Source: Nocardia carnea
Lineage (GTDB): Bacteria; Actinomycetota; Actinomycetes; Mycobacteriales; Mycobacteriaceae
Assembly: GCF_029868325.1 (NCBI RefSeq)
Contig: NZ_JARWNW010000241.1
Coordinates: forward strand, 1-64,000
Length of the DNA stretch: 64,000 nt
Reading direction: 5' to 3'
Of the stretch, positions 58,344 through 64,000 are shown one piece after another. A program made the position numbers and the translations under genes. The notes beneath the pieces were generated by a model, which worked only from the letters and a program-made list of their open reading frames with translations, did no database searches and was not told where the DNA came from. Within the stretch, counting starts at the first letter, position 1. Each line of letters opens with the position of its first letter.

Positions 58344-59296
58344 TCGCGCCCCAGATCCCGGTGCAGTACCCGCACCGTATCGACCGGGCCGTCCGCATCG
58401 TTGTCGATGCTGCGGCCCGCCAGCTGACCGAGGGCCTCGGCGATCGCGACACTGCGATGTCTGCCGCCGGTACAGCCCACTGCGACGGTCATGTATCGCT
58501 TCCCCTCTTGGCGGTAACCCTGGGTGGTCAGCTCGATCAGATGCTCGCAGGTCCGCAGATAGTCCTCGGCCCCCGGACGCGACAGCACATAGTCACTGAC
58601 CACCGATTCCTGACCGGTGTGCTGCCGAAGTTCTGGTACCCAGTGCGGGTTGGGCAGGAAACGCACATCCAGCACCATGTCCGCGTCCAGCGGGACACCG
58701 TACTTGAATCCGAACGATTGCACGGTCAGCTGCAGTGCGGCGGGCGTGCCGCCGCCGTAGACCTCCTCCAGTTTCCGGTGCAACTGGTGGATCGACAGTT
58801 CCGTGGTGTCGATGACCACATCGGCGGCGGCCTTCACGCCGGCGAGCCGGACCCGTTCGGCGGCGATCCCGGCCGACAGGGTGCCATCGGCACTGTCGTT
58901 CTGCAGCGGGTGCCGGCGCCGGGCGAACCCGAACCGGCGGATCAGCACATCGTCGGAGGCTTCCAGGAACAGGATCCGGGTCGGTACGCCGCGGGCGCGC
59001 AGCTGGTCGGTGACCGCGGGGAGATCGCCGGTGAAGAAGCGGCTGCGCACATCCATCACGATCGCCAGCCGCCGGATGGGCGGATCCGCGGAAGCACCGA
59101 GTTCGACCATCCGCCCGATCAGTTCCGGCGGCAGGTTATCGGTGACGTACCAGCCGAGATCCTCCAGAACTCGCGCGGCGGTCCCCCGCCCGGCACCGGA
59201 CAACCCGGTCACCATCACGACCTCGACCGGGGTCCCCGCACCCGGTCCCCCACCCGGCACCACTTTCGTACTGCTGTTCGATTCGACGCGAGTCAT
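58340..59296 (-). CDS. rapZ: RapZ/YvcJ-family nucleotide-binding protein
   Basis: A 318-residue P-loop protein; Walker A is VTGLSGAGRGTAARVLEDLGW. SFGFKYGVPLDADMVLDVRFLPNPHWVPELRQHTG and AVGCTGGRHRSVAIAE are the RapZ signatures. The ATG at 59296 is preceded by GC-rich sequence; the frame is open upstream but not family-like. First gene of the operon with yvcK and whiA. Confidence 0.95.
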   Translation of the reverse strand: MTRVESNSSTKVVPGGGPGAGTPVEVVMVTGLSGAGRGTAARVLEDLGWYVTDNLPPELIGRMVELGASADPPIRRLAIVMDVRSRFFTGDLPAVTDQLRARGVPTRILFLEASDDVLIRRFGFARRRHPLQNDSADGTLSAGIAAERVRLAGVKAAADVVIDTTELSIHQLHRKLEEVYGGGTPAALQLTVQSFGFKYGVPLDADMVLDVRFLPNPHWVPELRQHTGQESVVSDYVLSRPGAEDYLRTCEHLIELTTQGYRQEGKRYMTVAVGCTGGRHRSVAIAEALGQLAGRSIDNDADGPVDTVRVLHRDLGRE

Positions 59297-59460
59297 GTAC
59301 CACCCGGATCTTGTTCGGGAATGCGTTTCGGTCACCCTGCTGTAGCGCGTACGCCCGGACCCTGTCCCGGAGCGCAGGAACACGGCCGCGCGGGCGCAGG
59401 AACAAACGTACGTGACCCGCGCCGGTCACCGCGCTGTTGCGCCGTGCGCCGCGCCGGAGG

Positions 59461-61503
59461 CTATCGGTCCTGCAGGGCGGCCAGCACCGCCTCCGCGGTG
59501 GCCCGGCCGATCCCGGGCACCTCGATGATCTCCTCCACGGTCGCCTCCTTCAACCGCGCCACCGACCCGAAATGCGTGACCAGCGCGGTACGGCGAGCCG
59601 CGCCGAGCCCGCGCACCGAATCCAGCGCGGACGCCGTCATCCGCCGGGATCGTTTACTGCGATGGAAAGTGATGGCGAAGCGGTGGGCTTCGTCACGCAC
59701 GCGTTGCAGCAGGTAGAGCGCCTCACTGGTGCGAGGCAGGATCACCGGGTCCGGTTCGCCCGGTACCCAGACCTCTTCGAGCCGTTTCGCCAGCCCCACC
59801 ACCGCGACATCGGTGATCCCGAGCTCGTCGAGGACCTCGGCCGCGGCCGCGACCTGCGGTGCGCCACCGTCGACGACGTACAGATTCGGCGGATAGGCGA
59901 ACTTGCGGGGGCGCCCGGTCTTCGGATCGATTCCGGGCCGGGTGGTGATCTCCTCCTCGGCGAGGTCTTCGGCCCCGGGCGCGGTCCCGAACTCGGGTAC
60001 CTCGGCCGTACCGGCGAGATCGGCCTGTTCGGTGGCATCACGTTCCCGGCGCAACCGCAGGAACCGGCGCCGGGTGACCTCGGCGATACTGGCGACGTCA
60101 TCGGACCGGCCCCCGCCGGCCGCCTCCCGGATCGCATAGTGCCGGTAATCGGATTTCTTGGGCAGTCCGTCCTCGAACACCACCAGCGAGGCCACCACAT
60201 CGGTGCCCTGGACATGACTGATATCGACGCATTCGATCCGCAGCGGGGCGGTATCGAGGTCGAGGGCGTCCTGGATATCCTGCAGCGCCACCGAACGCGA
60301 GGTCAGATCGCCGGCCCGGCGGAGTTTGTGCTGGGCCAGCGCCTCGGTGGCATTGCGGGCGACGGTATCGGCGAGGGCCTTCTTGTCGCCGCGCTGCGGT
60401 ACCCGCACCCGCACGGCGCTGCCGCGCAGGTGCGACAGCCAGCGCTGGACCTCGTCGACATCGGCGGGCACCTCCGGTACCAGGACCTCCCGCGGTACGA
60501 CCGCCGCGGGTTGTTCTCCGGCGGTCTGCGCGGCGACGGCGGCCTGCTCACCGTAGAACTGGGTGAGGAACTGTTCCACCAGCGCGGCCAGCTCTCCACC
60601 CTGGTCGGGGGTGTCTGCCGCATCCCCGGATTTGTCCACCACCCAGCCGCGCTGGCCGCGCACCCGGCCGGCGCGCACATGGAAGACCTGCACCGCGACC
60701 TCCAGATCGTCGCCGGCGAAAGCGATCACATCGGCATCGGTACCGTCGCCGAGTACCACGGCCTGTTTTTCCAGTGCCCGGCGCAGGGCCTGCACATCGT
60801 CGCGGAGCCGGGCCGCGGTTTCGAAATCGAGGTCCTCGGAGGCGGTATGCATCCGGCGTTCCAATTCCTTGACCATCCGGTCGGTGCGCCCGGCCAGGAA
60901 ATCACAGAAATCGTCGACGATACGCCGGTGCTCGTCCGCGGAAACCCGGCCTACACACGGCGCCGAACATTTGTCGATATATCCGAGCAGGCAGGGGCGC
61001 CCGATCTGCCCGTGCCGTTTGAACACCCCGGTCGAGCAGGTGCGGGCCGGAAAAACACGGAGCAGCAGATCGAGGGTTTCCCGGATCGCCCACGCATGGG
61101 CATAGGGCCCGAAATAGCGGACCCCTTTCTTCCGTGCACCGCGGTAAACGAAAAGCCGTGGATATTCCTCGTTCAGGGTGACGGCCAGCACCGGATAGGA
61201 TTTGTCGTCGCGGTAGCGGACGTTGAATCGGGGATCGAATTCCTTGATCCAGTTGTATTCCAGCTGCAGCGCTTCGACCTCGGTGGAAACCACGGTCCAT
61301 TCCACGCTCGCGGCGGTGGTGACCATTTGCCGCGTCCGCGGATGTAATGCGGCCACATCGGCGAAATACGAGTTGAGCCGATTACGCAGACTTTTCGCCT
61401 TGCCGACGTAGACGACCTGCCCGTAGGAGTCACGGAATTTGTAGACACCGGGTTCGAGCGGAATACTGCCCGGCTGCGGCCGGTACGTCGCGGGATCTGC
61501 CAC
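59461..61503 (-). CDS. uvrC: UvrC excinuclease subunit
   Basis: A 680-residue UvrC, which makes both incisions in nucleotide excision repair. The GIY-YIG domain begins [25 protein letters not shown]; a UVR motif lies near [22 protein letters not shown]; the RNase H-like endonuclease has [24 protein letters not shown]; helix-hairpin-helix motifs end the protein ([16 protein letters not shown]). The GTG at 61503 is the usual start; an open frame upstream to 61701 lacks similarity. Confidence 0.95.
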   Translation of the reverse strand: MADPATYRPQPGSIPLEPGVYKFRDSYGQVVYVGKAKSLRNRLNSYFADVAALHPRTRQMVTTAASVEWTVVSTEVEALQLEYNWIKEFDPRFNVRYRDDKSYPVLAVTLNEEYPRLFVYRGARKKGVRYFGPYAHAWAIRETLDLLLRVFPARTCSTGVFKRHGQIGRPCLLGYIDKCSAPCVGRVSADEHRRIVDDFCDFLAGRTDRMVKELERRMHTASEDLDFETAARLRDDVQALRRALEKQAVVLGDGTDADVIAFAGDDLEVAVQVFHVRAGRVRGQRGWVVDKSGDAADTPDQGGELAALVEQFLTQFYGEQAAVAAQTAGEQPAAVVPREVLVPEVPADVDEVQRWLSHLRGSAVRVRVPQRGDKKALADTVARNATEALAQHKLRRAGDLTSRSVALQDIQDALDLDTAPLRIECVDISHVQGTDVVASLVVFEDGLPKKSDYRHYAIREAAGGGRSDDVASIAEVTRRRFLRLRRERDATEQADLAGTAEVPEFGTAPGAEDLAEEEITTRPGIDPKTGRPRKFAYPPNLYVVDGGAPQVAAAAEVLDELGITDVAVVGLAKRLEEVWVPGEPDPVILPRTSEALYLLQRVRDEAHRFAITFHRSKRSRRMTASALDSVRGLGAARRTALVTHFGSVARLKEATVEEIIEVPGIGRATAEAVLAALQDR

Positions 61504-61686
61504 GGGTCCAAGGTTAGTAGCGACCTCGGACAGACTTCGCCGCCGGGCGGGGAGCCGGTACCGCCCGCCACCGGAGGGAGCCGCCGGTGTCCGCTCCCGG
61601 AAGATCGATTCCGCCGGTCCCCCGCCGGCACGCGAGCTCGGTGGTTCGGCCGCCAACTGTCGTACCTGACGGCTACAGTGCGGAAT

Positions 61687-63639
61687 ATGCGCCCGGTACA
61701 ACGGATTCGGTACGCACTGACGATTACGGGCCTACTCGTGGTCGCATCCCTCAGCGGATGTTCCAGCGAGACCGATGCCGCGGGCCCGTGCACGCCGGTG
61801 CCCAACGGCACGGCTGTCACCGCCGCCCCCGGCACCGGTTCGGCGGCACCGGCGACCCGCGATCTGGCGACCAACCCGGAGATCGCCTCCGGCTACCGGT
61901 CCGATATGACCGCCGTGCGCACCACCGGATATGCCGTATCCACCGCCAACTCGCATGCCACCCGCGCCGCCTGCGAGGTCCTGCGCGCCGGCGGTACCGC
62001 GGCGGATGCGCTGATCACCGCACAAACCGTGCTCGGAATCACCGAACCGCAGGCTTCCGGGCTCGGTGGTGGCGCTTTCCTGCTGTACTACAACGCCGAG
62101 AACGCCACCGTCGAGGCCTACGACGGGCGGGAGACCGCCCCGGCAGCGGCCACGGAGAACTATCTGCGCTGGATCAGCGATACCGACCGCACCGAACCAC
62201 AGCCGGATGCCCGCGCCAGCGGGCGCTCCATCGGGGTCCCGGGGGTCGTGCGCATGCTGGGGACGGTGCATGCCGAGCACGGGCAGACCGCCTGGCGCGA
62301 ACTGTTCGACCCCGCCATCGCACTGGCCGATCACGGGTTCGAGATCAGTCCGCGGCTGGCCGGGCAGATCGCCGAATCCGCGCCCGAACTTGCCCGCGAT
62401 CCGGCGGCCGCCGAATACTTCCTCGAACCGAATGGTTCCCCCAAACCGGCCGGGACGGTCCTCACCAATCCGGCCCTGTCGAAAACCTTGAGCACACTGG
62501 CCAGCGAGGGCGCCGACGCCTTCTACACCGGGCCGATCGCGCAGGATATCGTCGCCGCCACCGCGGCGAGCACCGGCGGCCGCACTCCCGGTGCGCTGAC
62601 AGCCGCGGATCTGGCCGGCTATCGGGCGGTGAAGCGAACACCGCTGTGCACCGGCTACCGGGAACACGAAATCTGCGGTATGCCGGGGCCCTCCTCCGGC
62701 GGCACTACCGTCGCGGCCACCCTCGGCATACTGGAGAACTTCGATATCCCGGCCCTGCCGCCCGAATGGGTCGACAACAACGGCGGCGTCCCGCGCGCCG
62801 AGGCCGTCCATCTGATCGCGGAGGCCGAGCGGCTCGCGTACGCCGACCGCGACAAATACATCGCCGATCCGGAGTATGTTCCCCCGCCCGGCGATTCCCC
62901 GCAGACCCTGGTCGACCCGGAGTATCTGCGCGAGCGGGCCGGGCTCATCGATCCGGGCCGCAGTATGGGCACCGCCCGGGCCGGCGACTTCGGCGCCACC
63001 ACGCTGGGAGCCGGACCCCAGACCCCTGAGCACGGCACCAGCCATATCTCGGTGGTCGATTCCTACGGCAATGCCGCGGCCATGACCACCACCGTGGAAT
63101 CGGCGTTCGGCTCCTTCCACATGGTCGACGGATTCCTGCTGAACAACCAGCTCACCGACTTCTCGGCCGATCCGGTCGATACCGCCGGCGTTCCCGTGGC
63201 GAATCGGGTCGAACCGGGTAAACGCCCACGCAGCTCCATGAGCCCGACCCTGGTCTTCGACCCCGGGCCCGGTACGGGGCCCGGCACCCTGACCCATGTG
63301 GTCGGCTCACCGGGTGGTTCGGTGATCATCCAGTTCGTGGTGAAAACCCTGGTGGGCATGCTGGATTGGGGTCTGGATCCGCAGCAGGCGGTCTCGGCTG
63401 TATCGTTCGGTGCCGCGAACACCCCGCTCACCGGCGTGGGCGGGGAGCATCCCGCGATCGATACGCGCGACGACGGCGCCCACGATCCTCTCGTCACCGC
63501 CTTGCGCGAGCTGGGTCACCAGGTATCGGTGGCGCCGCAGACGAGCGGGCTCAGTGTCCTGAGCCGCGACGGTGAGAATCATTGGATCGGCGGCGCCGAC
63601 CCACGGCGTGAAGGCGAAGTCTTGGGTGATACGCGCTGA
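61687..63639 (+). CDS. ggt: Gamma-glutamyltransferase lipoprotein
   Basis: A 650-residue gamma-glutamyltranspeptidase with a lipobox (VVASLSGC). The catalytic threonine is T451 in [22 protein letters not shown]; the oxyanion region [14 protein letters not shown] and [16 protein letters not shown] follow. It would be made as a precursor that cleaves itself before T451. Exported, it could break down glutathione or gamma-glutamyl compounds. The ATG at 61687 is preferred over GTG 61678. Confidence 0.93.
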   Translation: MRPVQRIRYALTITGLLVVASLSGCSSETDAAGPCTPVPNGTAVTAAPGTGSAAPATRDLATNPEIASGYRSDMTAVRTTGYAVSTANSHATRAACEVLRAGGTAADALITAQTVLGITEPQASGLGGGAFLLYYNAENATVEAYDGRETAPAAATENYLRWISDTDRTEPQPDARASGRSIGVPGVVRMLGTVHAEHGQTAWRELFDPAIALADHGFEISPRLAGQIAESAPELARDPAAAEYFLEPNGSPKPAGTVLTNPALSKTLSTLASEGADAFYTGPIAQDIVAATAASTGGRTPGALTAADLAGYRAVKRTPLCTGYREHEICGMPGPSSGGTTVAATLGILENFDIPALPPEWVDNNGGVPRAEAVHLIAEAERLAYADRDKYIADPEYVPPPGDSPQTLVDPEYLRERAGLIDPGRSMGTARAGDFGATTLGAGPQTPEHGTSHISVVDSYGNAAAMTTTVESAFGSFHMVDGFLLNNQLTDFSADPVDTAGVPVANRVEPGKRPRSSMSPTLVFDPGPGTGPGTLTHVVGSPGGSVIIQFVVKTLVGMLDWGLDPQQAVSAVSFGAANTPLTGVGGEHPAIDTRDDGAHDPLVTALRELGHQVSVAPQTSGLSVLSRDGENHWIGGADPRREGEVLGDTR

Positions 63640-63785
63640 TCCGAGCCACCACACACCGGGACCAGCGCTTACGCCCGGCCCCCGGGACCCCGCGAGTGTG
63701 AGGTGCCTCGCCGAACACCGCAATAAGGTTGCCAGCCGGTAGCGGTTGTGCGATTTTGGTTTCATAGCCCCGATGAGGTGGGCTT

Positions 63786-63826
63786 CCGGACGAGAGGGTC
63801 GTACCCGGCGTGCGACAAGACGACCC
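63786..63826 (+). ncRNA. Guanidine-III riboswitch (mini-ykkC relative, ykkC-III)
   Basis: A 41-nt sequence with the conserved blocks of this class: CCGGACGAG, then CGUACCCGG, then GACAAGACG, in the expected order and spacing. GGGUCGU (63797-63803) and ACGACCC (63820-63826) form one stem and CCGG (63786-63789) can pair with CCGG at 63805-63808, giving the pseudoknot. It ends 12 nt before the start codon of an SMR guanidinium-exporter gene, the usual target. Confidence 0.9.
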
Positions 63827-63838
63827 ACGGAGGTCGTC

Positions 63839-64000
63839 ATGGCATTGGCATGGATCGTTCTCGTGGTTTCCGGTGTCCTGGAGGCGGTGTGGGCCACCGC
63901 TCTGGGCAAAACCGAAGGTTTCTCCAAATGGCCCCCGACGGTGCTGTTCGTCGTCGCGCTCGTTGCCAGTATGGGCGGACTCGCCTATGCAATGCGTGAT
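63839..64000 (+). CDS. gdx: SMR-family guanidinium exporter, partial
   Basis: The first 54 codons of a small multidrug-resistance family protein, cut by the window end. MALAWIVLVVSGVLEAVWAT contains the conserved Glu (E15) and WAT of the Gdx/SugE subtype; GKTEGFSKWPPTVLF follows at the start of the second helix. GGAGGT lies 5 nt before the ATG. The guanidine-III riboswitch upstream supports export of guanidinium. Confidence 0.9.
   Translation, partial: MALAWIVLVVSGVLEAVWATALGKTEGFSKWPPTVLFVVALVASMGGLAYAMRD

Overview
The window is high-GC actinobacterial DNA, most likely from a mycolate-containing genus such as Nocardia or Rhodococcus. The core genes follow the gene order of the Mycobacterium tuberculosis Rv1466-to-Rv1420 region as I remember it: suf operon, mptB, ABC exporter, ctaA, PucR-type regulator, qor, ctaB, tkt-tal-zwf-opcA-pgl, secG, tpiA-pgk-gap, whiA-yvcK-rapZ and uvrC. 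GTG starts, 1-4 nt gene overlaps and an MptB-type mannosyltransferase fit that group. The genus call is inference; no rRNA or tRNA gene was seen.

Region by region. 217-6651 (minus): sufR-B-D-C-S-U-T, a complete Fe-S cluster assembly operon headed by its probable autorepressor, with a SufR-type palindrome over the proposed start codon. 7118-11729 (plus): mptB (lipoglycan mannan), a two-gene ABC exporter with a micro-ORF between its genes, and ctaA (heme A). 12015-18001: PucR-type regulator, small conserved protein, quinone reductase, a TetR/FAD-monooxygenase divergent pair with a tandem operator, and ctaB (heme O). 18396-24910 (plus): pentose-phosphate operon tkt-tal-zwf-opcA-pgl. 24911-46504: about 21.6 kb of accessory genes between pgl and secG. 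46505-55200: secG, then an inserted block (two MFS exporters, a META lipoprotein, a small secreted protein, a TetR regulator), then tpiA-pgk-gap on the minus strand. 56305-61503: whiA-yvcK-rapZ operon and uvrC. 61687-64000: a gamma-glutamyltransferase lipoprotein, then a guanidine-III riboswitch in front of an SMR guanidinium exporter cut by the window end.

The most unusual part is 28.0-34.8 kb. Five copies of a structured repeat, all in the same orientation, separate one- or two-gene modules: a lipase, an AhpD-like protein with its LysR regulator, a GNAT enzyme with a methyltransferase, a broken MerR regulator, and an alpha/beta hydrolase. Three copies are exactly 103 bp and align without gaps, one is 101 bp, and one is an atypical 146 bp. 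Each has a 26-nt left box, a central hairpin built on ATCATCG...CGATGAT and a 28-nt right box, with TGTYCA/TGGACA-type ends. Gene remnants (a methyltransferase fragment at 27.3-27.6 kb, a possible hotdog-fold tail at 31.5 kb) lie nearby. No recombinase or transposase is present. The layout resembles a cassette array but does not match integron attC sites; its mechanism is unknown.

Other regulatory DNA includes a KstR-like box between an epoxide-hydrolase-like gene and an SDR gene, and paired palindromes at two TetR-controlled divergent promoters.
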